Assembly (NCBI GenBank): GCA_003151535.1
Contig: PLXT01000077.1
Coordinates: 19,621-83,620 of the forward strand
Direction of reading: 5' to 3'
Length of the DNA stretch: 64,000 nt
DNA from: Methanobacterium sp.
GTDB lineage: Archaea; Methanobacteriota; Methanobacteria; Methanobacteriales; Methanobacteriaceae
Every line of letters begins with the position of its first letter. The first letter of the stretch is position 1. The notes under the pieces were generated by a model. That model was not told the origin of the DNA and ran no database searches. It saw only the letters and a list, made by a program, of their open reading frames with translations. Both the position numbers and the translations under genes were made by a program. Shown in pieces: positions 53,153-63,984 of this stretch.

Positions 53153-54013
53153 CTAGATTATCCTTTCTATTGGTACCACTAAAATATCACGTGCACCTAT
53201 TTTCTTTAGATGATTCACAAGATTAAATACCTCTTTTTCATTAACAACTGCATGTACAGCAACAATATCTTTATCTGAAAGCACATTTGAAACTGTAGGG
53301 CCTGTTAATCCCGGCATGGCCATTTTTATTTCATCTAAGAATTTTTTCTCAACGTTCATCATGACAAGTTTTTTGCCCTCTGCATCTAAAACTCCTTTAA
53401 TACCCGTTCTAATGGCCTCTATTTTTTCATTATTATCCTTATAACTTTTTTTATTTGCTATGAGTTTTATGGAGCTTTCAAGGATTGTATCGATGATCTT
53501 GAGATGATTCATTTTTAAAGTGGTGCCGGTACTGGTTAGATCTGCAATGATATCTGCTACTCCAATAAAAGGTGCTATCTCTGTTGACCCGCTTAATTCC
53601 ACTATCTTGGCGTTTATACCATTAGTTTTGAGGTACCTTTTGGTTAAATTGGGAAATTCAGTTGCAACCAATGCACCATCTGCAATGTCTCCTAGCTTAT
53701 CGATAGGTGAATCATCAGGAACTGCTAAAACAAGTTTTGCGCTTCCAAAATTAAGATCTTCCAGTATTTCAACCGATGCACTGTTTTCTTCTATGAGATC
53801 GAGACCTGTCATCCCAATATCTGCTGCACCGTCTGCAACGAATTCAGGAATATCGGCAGCTCTTGTAAACATAACACTTATTTCATCATCATAGGTCTCT
53901 GAAAAGAGCCTTCTGTTGGCAGTATCCTTTACTCCAATTCCTGCTTTGCCCAGAAGCTTGACCGCAGGTTCGCTGATCCTTCCTTTGGAAGGCAGTGCTA
54001 TTCTTATCTGCAT
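53153..54013 (-). CDS. hisG: ATP phosphoribosyltransferase, long form
   Basis: HisG is the first and feedback-regulated enzyme of histidine synthesis, joining ATP and PRPP. The 286-residue long form has RIALPSKGRISEPAVKLL at the start, DIGMTGLDLIEE near residue 65, the PRPP-binding loop DLTSTGTTLKMNHL near 160, and a C-terminal ACT-like histidine-binding domain (about 210-286). It needs no HisZ subunit. AGGAGG lies upstream of the ATG. It leads a two-gene unit with the FAH-family gene. Confidence 0.94.
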   Translation of the reverse strand: MQIRIALPSKGRISEPAVKLLGKAGIGVKDTANRRLFSETYDDEISVMFTRAADIPEFVADGAADIGMTGLDLIEENSASVEILEDLNFGSAKLVLAVPDDSPIDKLGDIADGALVATEFPNLTKRYLKTNGINAKIVELSGSTEIAPFIGVADIIADLTSTGTTLKMNHLKIIDTILESSIKLIANKKSYKDNNEKIEAIRTGIKGVLDAEGKKLVMMNVEKKFLDEIKMAMPGLTGPTVSNVLSDKDIVAVHAVVNEKEVFNLVNHLKKIGARDILVVPIERII

Positions 54014-54133
54014 TAAAAATCCTCCTATTAAAAATGTTTAAATCTTGATTTGGTACAAATTATTTGATAATATTCTAAAATTTGAACTGTTAGATATTTA
54101 TGTTCTTCCCTCAATTCATATATTGGTGTGAAC

Positions 54134-55426
54134 ATGGAAAGTAAAAACATTCTTATAAAAGATGCTACAATCATCTCTAATGAAATTAAAAAAGGCTCAT
54201 TACTAATACAAAACGATAAAATAGTTGAAATATCAAAGAAATTAGGTGAAAATGATGCGGATGAAGTTATAAATGCATCAGATAAAATTTTAATACCCGG
54301 ATTGGTCAATACTCACACTCACCTTTCAATGACGCTTATGAGGGGTCTTGCAGATGATATGCCATTAGATACATGGTTAAACAACTATATATGGCCTGTT
54401 GAAGCAGAACTAAACCCTGAATACTGTTATGCCGGAGCTCTTGTTGCCTGTGCAGAAATGATCAAATCAGGCACAACATGCTTCAATGACATGTATTTCT
54501 TCATGGATCATGTTGCAAGAGCAGTAGACGATGCAGGACTTCGAGGAATAATATCTCACGGTATGATAGATTTTGGGGATGAGGAAAAGCGAAGAAAAGA
54601 GTTTAAAGAATCTATAAGAATAATAAAAAAATGTCATAATACTGGGGATGGTAGGATCCAAGTCGCATTTGGACCACACTCACCCTACACATGTTCACAA
54701 GAATTATTAAGCGAAGTCAAAAGAGAGGCTGCCAAATATGGGGTAAGGATACATATACATGTTTCTGAAACTCAAAAAGAAGTTTCTGACATTTTAGAAG
54801 CACATGGAAAGCGTCCATTTGAATATTTAGACGAAATAGGATTTTTAGGAAGCGAAGTAACAGCAGCACATGCAGTGTGGTTATCCAAGAATGAAATAGA
54901 CATAATCAAACAAAGTGATGTTAAACTTTCTCACAATCCTTCAAGCAACATGAAACTATCATCTGGAGTTTCTCCAATCTCAGAACTTCTTCGTAAAGAA
55001 CTATGTGTTTCAATAGGTACAGATGGACCTGCATCTAACAACAACATGGACATGTTTGAAGAAATGAAAATGACAGCACTACTTCAGAAGGTAACAACAA
55101 TGGATCCAACTGTTTTAAAAGCAGAAGAAGTTTTTAAAATGGCTACAATTAATGGAGCTAACTCTTTAGGACTCGAAGACCAAGTTGGTAGTATTGAAGT
55201 AGGGAAAAAGGCTGATATTACCATTATCGATGCAAGATCTCCTCAACTCACACCTTTTAGAAATCCAATTTCCCATATTGTTTATTCTGCAAACGGGGGT
55301 AATGTCGATACAGTGATATGTAACGGTGAGATCCTCATGAAGAATAGGGAACTTACAACACTTGATGAAAGTATGATACTCGAAGCTGCACAAAATGCAT
55401 CAGAAGAACTTTTATCAAAAAAATAG
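54134..55426 (+). CDS. dadD: 5'-deoxyadenosine deaminase (amidohydrolase)
   Basis: DadD deaminates 5'-deoxyadenosine, S-adenosylhomocysteine and methylthioadenosine, clearing radical-SAM by-products in methanogens. The 430-residue metallo-amidohydrolase shows LIPGLVNTHTHLSMTLMRG near residue 57 (metal His pair), GPHSPYTCS, IHIHVSETQKEV near 210, and LSHNPSSNMKLSSG and GTDGPASNNNMDMF near 290. The distinction from other MTA/SAH deaminases is based on lineage. ATG 54134 is chosen for its spacing to GGTG; GTG 54128 overlaps that site. Confidence 0.88.
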   Translation: MESKNILIKDATIISNEIKKGSLLIQNDKIVEISKKLGENDADEVINASDKILIPGLVNTHTHLSMTLMRGLADDMPLDTWLNNYIWPVEAELNPEYCYAGALVACAEMIKSGTTCFNDMYFFMDHVARAVDDAGLRGIISHGMIDFGDEEKRRKEFKESIRIIKKCHNTGDGRIQVAFGPHSPYTCSQELLSEVKREAAKYGVRIHIHVSETQKEVSDILEAHGKRPFEYLDEIGFLGSEVTAAHAVWLSKNEIDIIKQSDVKLSHNPSSNMKLSSGVSPISELLRKELCVSIGTDGPASNNNMDMFEEMKMTALLQKVTTMDPTVLKAEEVFKMATINGANSLGLEDQVGSIEVGKKADITIIDARSPQLTPFRNPISHIVYSANGGNVDTVICNGEILMKNRELTTLDESMILEAAQNASEELLSKK

Positions 55427-55471
55427 ATATTTTTACTGCGTATTCAATTTTAACTTATTATGAGGCATATT

Positions 55472-56158
55472 ATGGATAGATTGGTACTATTTGATATTGA
55501 TAAAACGTTGCTTGTTGGTTCAACAGTTCATTACACTGCTCTAAAAAATGCATTATCCGAAGTTTATGGGATAGAAAACCCTCCACCTGTAAAGAATATG
55601 CAGGGAATGACTGATCTTAAGATCATATGCGAAACTCTTTTACAAGAAAATATCGACATAAAAACTATTAAATCCAGATTAGAACAATGTATGGAAATAA
55701 TGTATCTAAAATATAGCGATGCACTCCAAAAACAAGATCTGTACGTACTTGAAGGAGTTAAAGAACTTCTTGAAAATCTCCAAATAGTTGGTATACCTAT
55801 GGGTTTAGTAACTGGCAATATGGAGGCCATTGCATGGTTGAAACTGCAAAAAGTAGGATTGAACAAATATTTCCATTTTGGTGGTTTTGGTGATAAGATC
55901 GTAAAAAGAAGTGGACTGGTTAAAAATGCAATTAAAGCATCTGAACAAACTCTTGGGAAGCTGAATACCGAAAACATATTCCTAATTGGAGACACACCTA
56001 GGGACATTGTCGGAGGTCAGAAAGTAGGTGTTAAAACTATTGGAGTCGCAACTGGAGACTTTTCAGAGGAAGAACTCGCTCAAGCAGGGGCTGATTTTAT
56101 AGTGAAGGATCTTAAAGACTCAGAAAAGGTACTTAAAATTATCCTGGAATTTAAATAA
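55472..56158 (+). CDS. HAD-superfamily hydrolase (phosphoglycolate phosphatase-like)
   Basis: A soluble phosphatase of 228 residues. Motif I is LVLFDIDKTLL, motif II LVTGN, and motif IV FLIGDTPRDIVGGQKVGVKTIGVATG; the cap domain lies between about residues 18 and 85. This is the subfamily IA pattern of phosphoglycolate phosphatases and related enzymes, with the substrate unknown. ATG 55472 is chosen because GAGG lies 6 bases upstream; the ATG at 55460 overlaps that site. It follows dadD by 45 bases, so the two may share a transcript. Confidence 0.85.
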   Translation: MDRLVLFDIDKTLLVGSTVHYTALKNALSEVYGIENPPPVKNMQGMTDLKIICETLLQENIDIKTIKSRLEQCMEIMYLKYSDALQKQDLYVLEGVKELLENLQIVGIPMGLVTGNMEAIAWLKLQKVGLNKYFHFGGFGDKIVKRSGLVKNAIKASEQTLGKLNTENIFLIGDTPRDIVGGQKVGVKTIGVATGDFSEEELAQAGADFIVKDLKDSEKVLKIILEFK

Positions 56159-56277
56159 TTGTTTTTTTAATCATATTTTCCATTAATTACAATGATAATC
56201 AATTTTTAATATTTTATTCTTGATGGGAATCATATTTTATCCAAGGAGTAACATAATACATTTAAAGGAAGGAAAAT

Positions 56278-57621
56278 ATGGTATCCTACTTCAGGGAAGA
56301 TATGGAAACTTTGCCTCGTGACGAGTTAGATGCACTAGTGGACGAACGTATACGTTACACCGTTAAATATGCCTACGAAAATTCTCCCTATTACAGAAAA
56401 TGGTTCGATAAAAACGGTGTGAACTATTATGATGTTCATAATCATGAAGATCTCAGGGAACTTCCAATAATTTCTGGTGGTGTTATCAGGAAAAATCAAC
56501 CTCCAGAAACAAGTGATTTTGAATTTAAATCAACATCTTGGGGAAATGTTTTCACGATCCACGAAACAAGCGGAACTAGTGGGGTTCCTAAATCATTTTT
56601 CTTAACATGGAATGATTGGAAGAGCTACGCTGAGAAATATGCTCGTGCATTTGTATCCCAAAACTTTGGATCTGGCGACAGGGTTGTTGTATGTGCATCC
56701 TATGGCATGAATGTAGGAGCCAATACAATGACATTAGCGGCTCAAAGAATTGGCATGACTATAATTCCCGAGGGAAAATGCACATTTCCTGTTAGAATTA
56801 TAAGAAATTATGGACCAACGGGTATTGTGGGTAGTGTTTTTAAACTTCTACGCCTTGCTAGGAGAATGGAATCAGAGGGAATGAAACCTCAGGAATCCAG
56901 CATCAAAAGATTAATAGCGGGTGGTGAAAGTTTTTCAGAGGAATCTCGAACCTATCTTGAAGAAGTATGGGATGTGCCTGTTTACAATACATACGGAAGT
57001 ACCGAAGGCACTATGTGTGGAGAATGCATCAAGAAGGCAGGACTACATGTACCTGAAGATCTTGTACATTTGGATCTGTACAATCCCCAACTCGAAAACT
57101 TTGTTAAAGAAGGGGAGTGTGGTAGGATAGTACTAACAACTCTTTTACCAGTTGGTGGAAAAACAGGAAATCTCTTGATTAATTACGATACAGACGACAC
57201 TACAGTAGTTGTTACAAGGGATAAATGCAAATGTGGTAGAACACATTTAAGAATACTGAATCCTCAAAGAGAATCAGAAACTGTTTGGGTTGGTGGTTTC
57301 CCATTCAACAGGGTAGATGTTGAACAAGGAATATTCCAACGTGATAATATGGATTGTCTCACAGGTGAATACGAGGCGTTTCTATATGGTGATGAAGATG
57401 AGAGCACACTAAGAGTTAGAATGGAATGTAAGGATCCTAAGAGTTGTGACAAAGATATGGTAGAGAACAACTTCATCAAAACCTTCCTTAAATATAAGCC
57501 TGGTCTACAGCAAGCATACATCGATGGAACTTTTCACATGATCTTCGATTTTACTGAATCAGAGGGTCTTGAATTTTACCGTATAAAAGGAAGACCTAAA
57601 AGATTAGTGGACCGTCGTTGA
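56278..57621 (+). CDS. Coenzyme F390 synthetase / phenylacetate-CoA ligase-like
   Basis: An AMP-binding enzyme of 447 residues. In Methanobacteriales this family makes coenzyme F390 by adenylating (or guanylating) F420 when cells meet oxygen, which shuts methanogenesis down. Adenylation motifs are ETSGTSGVPKSFFLT near residue 98, YNTYGSTEGTMCGE near 236, and a zinc-ligand Cys pair in DKCKCGRTHLRIL near 320. The start YENSPYYRKWFDKNGV is shared with phenylacetate-CoA ligases, so some other acid could be the substrate. GGAAGG lies upstream of the ATG. Stand-alone gene. Confidence 0.82.
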   Translation: MVSYFREDMETLPRDELDALVDERIRYTVKYAYENSPYYRKWFDKNGVNYYDVHNHEDLRELPIISGGVIRKNQPPETSDFEFKSTSWGNVFTIHETSGTSGVPKSFFLTWNDWKSYAEKYARAFVSQNFGSGDRVVVCASYGMNVGANTMTLAAQRIGMTIIPEGKCTFPVRIIRNYGPTGIVGSVFKLLRLARRMESEGMKPQESSIKRLIAGGESFSEESRTYLEEVWDVPVYNTYGSTEGTMCGECIKKAGLHVPEDLVHLDLYNPQLENFVKEGECGRIVLTTLLPVGGKTGNLLINYDTDDTTVVVTRDKCKCGRTHLRILNPQRESETVWVGGFPFNRVDVEQGIFQRDNMDCLTGEYEAFLYGDEDESTLRVRMECKDPKSCDKDMVENNFIKTFLKYKPGLQQAYIDGTFHMIFDFTESEGLEFYRIKGRPKRLVDRR

Positions 57622-57802
57622 ATTTAATGTTAGATAAAATAATTCATATTCTCAATAGAATTAAGAACAATAAACAATATCACACAAACAGACATCATAA
57701 TATCTCATTCAATCTATAAAATATTGTTGTAGAATTGATTATTTAGAAGACTTAATCATTATTAATTTTCATTTTCATAAGGAATATAGGAGAAAAAGCC
57801 CA

Positions 57803-59056
57803 ATGTTAAACGCTGAAACATATGTAACTGAAGATAAAGGAATTGGGGGTAAGATAAGGACAGAATATGAAGATTTCTATGTAGAGGAAATACCTGAACA
57901 TCTCCCAAGTGGAACAGGTCCAAATACATGGCTTTTAATTGAAAAAATTGGAAGAAACACCCTTGATGTTGTGTTAGATATTGCAAAAGAGATGAAGATC
58001 AGCCGTAAAAGAATGGGATTTGCCGGCATGAAGGACAAATCTGCACTTACAAGACAGTGGTTATGTGTCTCAAACAGTGAAGCATCAGATCTTGAAGGTC
58101 TCGAAGATAAATTGTACAATGTAAAAATCCTTGAAATCAAACAGAACGAGAAAAAGCTTAGAATTGGACAGCTTATAGGTAACAAGTTCAAAATTTTAAT
58201 AAGAGATACAAACGATCCACAAAACGATGTAAAAACTGCAAATAATGTTCTAAGTCAACTTGAAGTTGTTGGTGTTCCTAACTATTTTGGATGGCAGAGG
58301 TTTGGAAAAAACAGATCTAACACGCATAAAGTAGGAGAGTTCTTGGTTCACAATGACATAAAAGGTGCTGTTGATTCATATATAGGAAATCCATATGATG
58401 GAGAGAAGAATCATATAAAAGCTGCCAGATCATTTTATGACGAGGGAGAATTAGAAGAAGCCTACGAAAGCATGCCATCAGGCATGCGTTACGAAAAGAT
58501 GATGCTTAGAGAACTCATTAAACAAATGAGAAAAAAAGGAGAACTCGATGAAAAATCTTATAGAATAGCTCTTGAAAGTCTTCCCAAACCATTAAAAAGG
58601 ATGTTTGTACATGCTTACCAGTCCTATCTATTTAATAAAGCAGTCAGTGAGAGATCAAAACTTGGACTAAACAAATATGTTGAAGGAGATATAATAATTG
58701 ATAACGAAGAACACATAGTCCATGAATTTGATTTAACTGATATAAATAAAAGAATAGAAAAATTTGAAGTTCATCCAACAGCACCATTATATGGTACCAA
58801 AGTACCTCTTGCTGGTGGAGTTGTGGGGGAATTGGAACACAAGGTTCTTGATGAAGAAGGAATCAAACTAGAAGATTTTGAATGTCCAAAAACTCCTAAA
58901 TTAGGAAGTCACGGACTTAGGAGAGCTTTAAGATTTAAAATCTGGGATGTGTCTGCTGTTGAAACACCTGAAGGAATTATTACCAAGTTTTCAATTCCAA
59001 AGGGTTGTTATGCAACAGCTGTACTCAGAGAAATAATGAAAGAAGACGTTTATTGA
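57803..59056 (+). CDS. truD: tRNA pseudouridine synthase D
   Basis: TruD makes pseudouridine 13 in tRNA. The 417-residue protein has the N-terminal [13 protein letters not shown], the catalytic Asp78 in [15 protein letters not shown], and the TRUD-domain segments [32 protein letters not shown] and the C-terminal [11 protein letters not shown]. Length is normal for archaeal TruD. A GGAGAAAA site precedes the ATG. A hairpin AAGGATA/TATCCTT at 59100-59121 separates it from the convergent YHS gene. Confidence 0.94.
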   Translation: MLNAETYVTEDKGIGGKIRTEYEDFYVEEIPEHLPSGTGPNTWLLIEKIGRNTLDVVLDIAKEMKISRKRMGFAGMKDKSALTRQWLCVSNSEASDLEGLEDKLYNVKILEIKQNEKKLRIGQLIGNKFKILIRDTNDPQNDVKTANNVLSQLEVVGVPNYFGWQRFGKNRSNTHKVGEFLVHNDIKGAVDSYIGNPYDGEKNHIKAARSFYDEGELEEAYESMPSGMRYEKMMLRELIKQMRKKGELDEKSYRIALESLPKPLKRMFVHAYQSYLFNKAVSERSKLGLNKYVEGDIIIDNEEHIVHEFDLTDINKRIEKFEVHPTAPLYGTKVPLAGGVVGELEHKVLDEEGIKLEDFECPKTPKLGSHGLRRALRFKIWDVSAVETPEGIITKFSIPKGCYATAVLREIMKEDVY

Positions 59057-59099
59057 ATAAATTTTTAATCATATTAAAAAAAATATTCTAAAAAAAGAG

Positions 59100-59121
59100 A
59101 AGGATAACTTTTTCTATCCTT
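59100..59121. terminator. Bidirectional stem-loop between truD and the YHS gene
   Basis: AAGGATA (59100-59106) and TATCCTT (59115-59121) form a perfect 7-bp stem with an 8-base T-rich loop in the 78-base gap between the convergent genes; A-rich and T-rich runs flank it. Confidence 0.5.
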
Positions 59122-59134
59122 TCCTAAAATTAAA

Positions 59135-59278
59135 CTATTCTGCGTACTTTTCAGGGTCCTCTTCGAACTGTTTTTTGCATCCAGGTGTACAGAAATAATA
59201 TTTTTTTCCTTTATATTCACTTACCCATTTAGCACTCTTTTCATCTACATCCATTTTACATATAGGATCCACTGCCAT
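59135..59278 (-). CDS. YHS-domain metal-binding protein, 47 residues
   Basis: A very small protein: MAVDPICKMDVDEKSAKW, then YKGKKYYFCTPGCKKQFEEDPEKY. It is a complete YHS domain with the Cys of DPICKMDV and the CTPGC pair, which bind heavy metals such as copper. AGGTGAT lies 3 bases before ATG 59278. It lies 213 bases downstream of copA on the same strand; stand-alone YHS proteins, or YHS fused to copper ATPases, fit a copper-chaperone or sensor role, by inference. Confidence 0.85.
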   Translation of the reverse strand: MAVDPICKMDVDEKSAKWVSEYKGKKYYFCTPGCKKQFEEDPEKYAE

Positions 59279-59491
59279 GTTATCACCTTTCAGATAAGTC
59301 TTTCATTTCTATTTACTTCTACCATATTATTCTGTCTTTAATGTGATTTAATTTTTTCCAATTAACTTAATTTTCAAATTGTCTCGTTATACAAATTAGT
59401 AATTTAACTAACTTGATATTTTATTAATATTTTACCTTAAAAAAATTAGAAATTAATTTTATTCGGATATTTTGTTTTAATTTCAAAATAA

Positions 59492-61933
59492 TTATCTAGA
59501 TTTGTTGTATATTTTTTTTGCTGGAGGAATATACCCTTTTAACATCAATGAAAGGCTAATAACAGTAACTGAGCTTAATGCCATTGCTAGTCCTGCATAT
59601 TCTGGTCTGAAAGTTATACCGAAAGGATGGTATAGAATTCCGGCGGCTACAGGTATTAATATCACATTATAGGCAAACGCCCAAAACAGATTCTGTTTTA
59701 TACGACCCATAACTTTCTTAGATATCTGAATCCCAGAAACAGAGTCCATTAGATCATCTTTAATAAGTACAATGTCTCCACTTTCAATAGCAATATCTGT
59801 ACCACTCCCTATTGCTATTCCAACATCTGATTGTGCGAGTGCTGGTGCATCATTTATTCCATCTCCAACAAATGCAACGACCTCTCCCTCATCCTGTAAA
59901 CGTTTAACTTCTTCAGATTTGTCTTGAGGAAGTACCTCCGAAATTATTCTTTCAATTCCAACCTGTGATGCAATTGCCTGTGCAGTTCTTGCATTGTCGC
60001 CTGTGATCATAGCTACCTTGAGCCCCATTTGTTTAAGTCCACTGATTGCATCGACAGTACTATCTTTTAATGTGTCTGCAACGGCAATTATACAGGATAA
60101 TCTACCATCAATTCCCATTAAAATTACAGTTTTCCCTTGATTTTCAAGTTTTAATATATTCCCTTCAACTTGGGTTGATACTTCAATAGCCTTATCAGAA
60201 AAAAGTAATCTGTTTCCAATTATAATTTCTTTTTCATTGACAGTGGCTTTTACACCTTTCCCACCAAAACTATTGAATTCACTAATTTCTAGAAGATCTA
60301 ATCCATCTTTCTTAGCCCTTTGAACTATTGCATCTCCAAGTGGGTGCTCTGAACTAGCTTCTACACTTGCAGCATATCTTAAAACTTCGGTTTCTTCCAT
60401 TTCATATCCAATAATATCTGTAACTTCTGGTTTGCCTATAGTAAGTGTTCCTGTTTTATCAAAAAGTATGGTGGTTAGTTTTTCAGAAATTTCTAATGCT
60501 TCTCCATTTTTAACCAGAATACCAAATTCGGCCCCTCTCCCGATCCCTACTGTTACTGCTGTAGGTGTTGCAAGGCCGAGTGCGCATGGGCAGGCCACAA
60601 CTAGGATGGATATTAGAACAGTTACACCGAATAGTAACGTGCTTCCAAACACAAAGTACCACAGTAAGAATGAAACAATTGCAATAGTAAGAATAGTGGG
60701 TATAAAATATGTCACTGCTTTATCAGCTATTCTCTGTACAGGTGGTTTAGATCCTTGTGCAGATTCAACAAGATTAATAATTTGTGCGAGTACAGTATCT
60801 TTTCCTATTCTAGCTGCTTTGAACTTCAATGCACCATTTTTATTTATGGTTCCACCAACAACATTTTTTCCCACATCTTTAAGTACTGGAATTGGTTCAC
60901 CGGTTATTGCGGACTCATCAACGTAACTCTCACCAGAAACAACTTCACCGTCTGCAGGAATCTTCTCACCAGGTTTAACTATGACTATGTCATTAATTTC
61001 AACGTCTTCGATAGGTATTTTAACTTCAACACCATCTCTGACAATTGTGGCTGTTTTTGGTTGCATACCAACCAATTTTTTTATGGCTGTGGATGTTCTG
61101 CCCTTTGCACGGGCTTCAAGGTAACGTCCAAGCATTAAAAATCCTGCAAGCATCAAGGCAGTTTCATAAAAAATAAACTGGGGTGTTAAAAATATACTGA
61201 ACGTACCAAGAACGCTGGAAACAAATGCCACTCCGATACCCATGGAGTACATTACATCCATATCAAGATTCTTGTTTTTAAGAGAACGGTAAGCTGCGTT
61301 AAAGATTGGATAACTTACATAGATAAAAGGAAGTATGGCTACTAAAAGTAGGAAGTATGGGGTGTAAATGGGTGTTGGTATGTTGGTTAACATGATTATC
61401 ATAAGTGGAATTCCAAAACCAAATGCAACCAAAATTCTGTTCCGTTTGCCATTTAAATCCTTTCTTCTAATCTCCTCTTCGAGATCCGATGTTTCTTCAC
61501 CTTCGACTCCGAGGTATTGATAACCTAGATCAACTATTGCATTTTTGAAATCACTAATGCCTGTCATTTTAGGGTTGTATGTCACATATGCCTTTTCAGA
61601 TGCTAAATTAACGTTTACATTACTAACTCCATCTATATTATTAAGCACATCTTCGATAGCTTTGACACACATTGCACAGCTCATATCCCCAATTTTGATG
61701 GTTACTTGGTCATTTATGACTTCATAACCAGCTTCTTCAACTGCTTCCTCTAATCTGGGCAGTTTAAGTTTAGATGGGTCGTACTCAACTATAGCTTCTT
61801 CTGTCCCAAGATTTACATGGGCTTTATCAACCCCTTCAAGGTTTTGCAATGATTTTTCTATGTTGAGTGCACAAGATGCACAGCTCATACCAGAAATTTT
61901 TATGTTAGCGTTTTTTTTGGGTTTATCTGCCAT
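59492..61933 (-). CDS. copA: Copper-exporting P-type ATPase
   Basis: A P1B-type ATPase of 813 residues that pumps monovalent copper out of the cell. Two N-terminal heavy-metal domains carry GMSCASC (Cys18, Cys21) and DMSCAMC (near residue 86). The membrane domain has the CPC motif in [15 protein letters not shown] near 447; the phosphorylation site is [10 protein letters not shown] near 491; [10 protein letters not shown] holds the HP motif; the hinge is [15 protein letters not shown]; and the last helices contain [11 protein letters not shown] and [13 protein letters not shown], the M7/M8 signature of the Cu+ class. It starts 28 bases after the amidohydrolase gene, so the two are probably co-transcribed. 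GGAAG lies before the ATG. Confidence 0.95.
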   Translation of the reverse strand: MADKPKKNANIKISGMSCASCALNIEKSLQNLEGVDKAHVNLGTEEAIVEYDPSKLKLPRLEEAVEEAGYEVINDQVTIKIGDMSCAMCVKAIEDVLNNIDGVSNVNVNLASEKAYVTYNPKMTGISDFKNAIVDLGYQYLGVEGEETSDLEEEIRRKDLNGKRNRILVAFGFGIPLMIIMLTNIPTPIYTPYFLLLVAILPFIYVSYPIFNAAYRSLKNKNLDMDVMYSMGIGVAFVSSVLGTFSIFLTPQFIFYETALMLAGFLMLGRYLEARAKGRTSTAIKKLVGMQPKTATIVRDGVEVKIPIEDVEINDIVIVKPGEKIPADGEVVSGESYVDESAITGEPIPVLKDVGKNVVGGTINKNGALKFKAARIGKDTVLAQIINLVESAQGSKPPVQRIADKAVTYFIPTILTIAIVSFLLWYFVFGSTLLFGVTVLISILVVACPCALGLATPTAVTVGIGRGAEFGILVKNGEALEISEKLTTILFDKTGTLTIGKPEVTDIIGYEMEETEVLRYAASVEASSEHPLGDAIVQRAKKDGLDLLEISEFNSFGGKGVKATVNEKEIIIGNRLLFSDKAIEVSTQVEGNILKLENQGKTVILMGIDGRLSCIIAVADTLKDSTVDAISGLKQMGLKVAMITGDNARTAQAIASQVGIERIISEVLPQDKSEEVKRLQDEGEVVAFVGDGINDAPALAQSDVGIAIGSGTDIAIESGDIVLIKDDLMDSVSGIQISKKVMGRIKQNLFWAFAYNVILIPVAAGILYHPFGITFRPEYAGLAMALSSVTVISLSLMLKGYIPPAKKIYNKSR

Positions 61934-61961
61934 ATGAAATCTTCCTTAAAATATTTATACA

Positions 61962-63200
61962 TTAAATGAGATTTTTAACTATTCTACCGTCTTTAACTAC
62001 CATCAGTATATTATCTGGATTTCCAAGAGATTTTATGTCTTTTAAAGGGTCTTTCCTGCTTATAACCAGATCTGCTAATTTTCCTTCTTCTAATGTACCT
62101 ATTTTATCTTCCCAGCCCAGACTTTCTGCTGCCCTTTTTGTACCAGCAATTATGGCTTCCATTGGATCCATCCCAATCTCATACAAGTAACCCAACTCCT
62201 CGAGGTTACGTCCGTGTGGTACAACCCCCGAATCTGTGCCCATCACTATTTTCACACCGGCCTTGTATGCTTTTTTCATGTTTTTTTCATGAATTCCTTC
62301 CATTCGTATGGAATCATCACGGCTCCAATCTGGGATGTCTGATGTTTCATCAAGGGCACGTTCTTTATTTATTTTCATAGCTATCAATGTTGGAACCAGA
62401 TATGTTTCATTGGATAACATGAGGCCTATACATTCATCATCGATACAAGTGCCGTGTTCAATTGAGTTCATTCCAGCATTAACAGCATTTATTAATCCCT
62501 GTTTCCCATGTGCATGTGCAAAGACTTGTAAATTTCGATATCCTGCCTCTTCAACAATAACATTTAATTCTTGGGGTGTGAACTGCGGATATTCTGGATG
62601 ATCATTTGCACTTATAATTCCTCCCGTGACCATGACTTTAATAACCTCTGCACCGGCCCTCATGATTTTTCTAACGGCTTTCCTAACTTCTTCTGGACCG
62701 TCAGCAATTCCATCGGGATATCCTGGATACATTGGTTTGATGTCAAATCCGGAGTTAAGCATGAAATCAAAATGGCCTCCAGTAATGGATAGGGGTGCTA
62801 TTGAAATTTGCATTCGTGGACCAATTATAATCCCCTTTTCTACTGCAAGCTTAATACCCACATCTGCAAGACCAGCATCTCTTACAGTTGTAACTCCTGC
62901 ATTAAGTGTACGCTGCATACGTTCGATGGCATTATAGAAATACAATGAAAGTGGGGTGTATATGGTTTCTTCTCTCCCAAAGTCATCGGTCATTAGATGT
63001 ACATGTGCATCTATAAAACCCGGGAGTATGAAACAACCCTTTGCATCTACAGTATTAACGTCTGAATCTGGAATTTTAACAGACTCTTCAGGTCCTACAG
63101 CGATTATAAGATCATCCTCAATTAATACCGCAGCATTTTTTATTGGGGTTCCTCCAGTACCGTTTATCAGAGTTCCGTTATTAATTAAAGTGTATGACAT
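61962..63200 (-). CDS. Amidohydrolase, imidazolonepropionase-like
   Basis: A metal-dependent hydrolase of 412 residues. Residues 1-60 form the beta-sandwich; FILPGFIDAHVHLMTDD gives the first metal His pair; the bridging lysine is in GAEVIKVMVTGG near 190; HAHGKQG and NSIEHGTCIDD bring further His ligands, and VKIVMGTDSGVVPHG the late Asp. This is the prolidase/imidazolonepropionase-like branch with unknown substrate. GGTGAGAC directly precedes the ATG. It lies just upstream of copA on the same strand. Confidence 0.85.
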   Translation of the reverse strand: MSYTLINNGTLINGTGGTPIKNAAVLIEDDLIIAVGPEESVKIPDSDVNTVDAKGCFILPGFIDAHVHLMTDDFGREETIYTPLSLYFYNAIERMQRTLNAGVTTVRDAGLADVGIKLAVEKGIIIGPRMQISIAPLSITGGHFDFMLNSGFDIKPMYPGYPDGIADGPEEVRKAVRKIMRAGAEVIKVMVTGGIISANDHPEYPQFTPQELNVIVEEAGYRNLQVFAHAHGKQGLINAVNAGMNSIEHGTCIDDECIGLMLSNETYLVPTLIAMKINKERALDETSDIPDWSRDDSIRMEGIHEKNMKKAYKAGVKIVMGTDSGVVPHGRNLEELGYLYEIGMDPMEAIIAGTKRAAESLGWEDKIGTLEEGKLADLVISRKDPLKDIKSLGNPDNILMVVKDGRIVKNLI

Positions 63201-63510
63201 GTCTCACCATCCTATTTCTAATTTTTAACAATTGTTATATATGTGTTTTTTTTATATTATAATTTGTTCAAATAAACTCTTATTATAATATAAATTCTGA
63301 TTTTTTTCCTTAATGTATTTTTAATTAATATGGAGGAATTTAAAAAATCTAAATTATTAATCATAAATAAGCCTTAAATTATCATAAAATAATTAATAAA
63401 CAAATATCTATCTTAAGATAATATGAATTATATTAAAATAAAAGGGAATTATAATGTTATAATAGTATTGATCATTCTAATCTAGGATTGAAAAGAAAAT
63501 GAGGGGTTGT
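63201..63510. other. Divergent spacer, amidohydrolase/DUF5518
   Basis: Some 310 very AT-rich bases with the promoters of both flanking genes. I see no RNA gene, ORF or repeat. Confidence 0.5.
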
Positions 63511-63900
63511 ATGGTTGATTGGGGAACTATAATACTTGGATTTATCCTTTCAATAATTTTTGCAGGCATATTTGCCATAATTATCCCTATTTGGGGAGGA
63601 ATACTTGGGTTACTTTTAGCTGGAATGGTAGTTGGGTACATTGTAGGTGGAGATGCAATAAATGGTGCAATAAATGGGGCTCTTGCAGGAGTTTTTGGAG
63701 CAATAGTACTTTCATTACTCCTTCTAATAGCTGGAACGCTAATTTTGGGGATTATCGGTTTCGCTGCAGCTACTATTACTTCTTTTATTATCTTAATAGG
63801 ATTTGTTGGGGTAATGTTAATTATGGCTGTTGGTGGGGCTATAGGTTCTATAGTTAAAGATGAACCAGAAGTAAGAGTTGTAGAGTATAGGGGTCCATAA
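63511..63900 (+). CDS. DUF5518 membrane protein
   Basis: A 129-residue glycine-rich membrane protein with three or four helices, of the DUF5518 family common in methanogens. The pattern is a short start ([14 protein letters not shown]), a GxxxG-rich middle ([25 protein letters not shown] kept in pieces over residues 33-57) and a polar C-terminus [13 protein letters not shown]. Function unknown. ATG 63511 is chosen, with GAGGGG about 5 bases upstream; ATG 63499 overlaps that site. Confidence 0.78.
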   Translation: MVDWGTIILGFILSIIFAGIFAIIIPIWGGILGLLLAGMVVGYIVGGDAINGAINGALAGVFGAIVLSLLLLIAGTLILGIIGFAAATITSFIILIGFVGVMLIMAVGGAIGSIVKDEPEVRVVEYRGP

Positions 63901-63984
63901 TTCTATTTTCATCAAAGCATCTTTTAAGAGTAACTTTAAAGTATTGTATAATCATAAATGATTGTAAAATTTGGTAGGAAAAAA

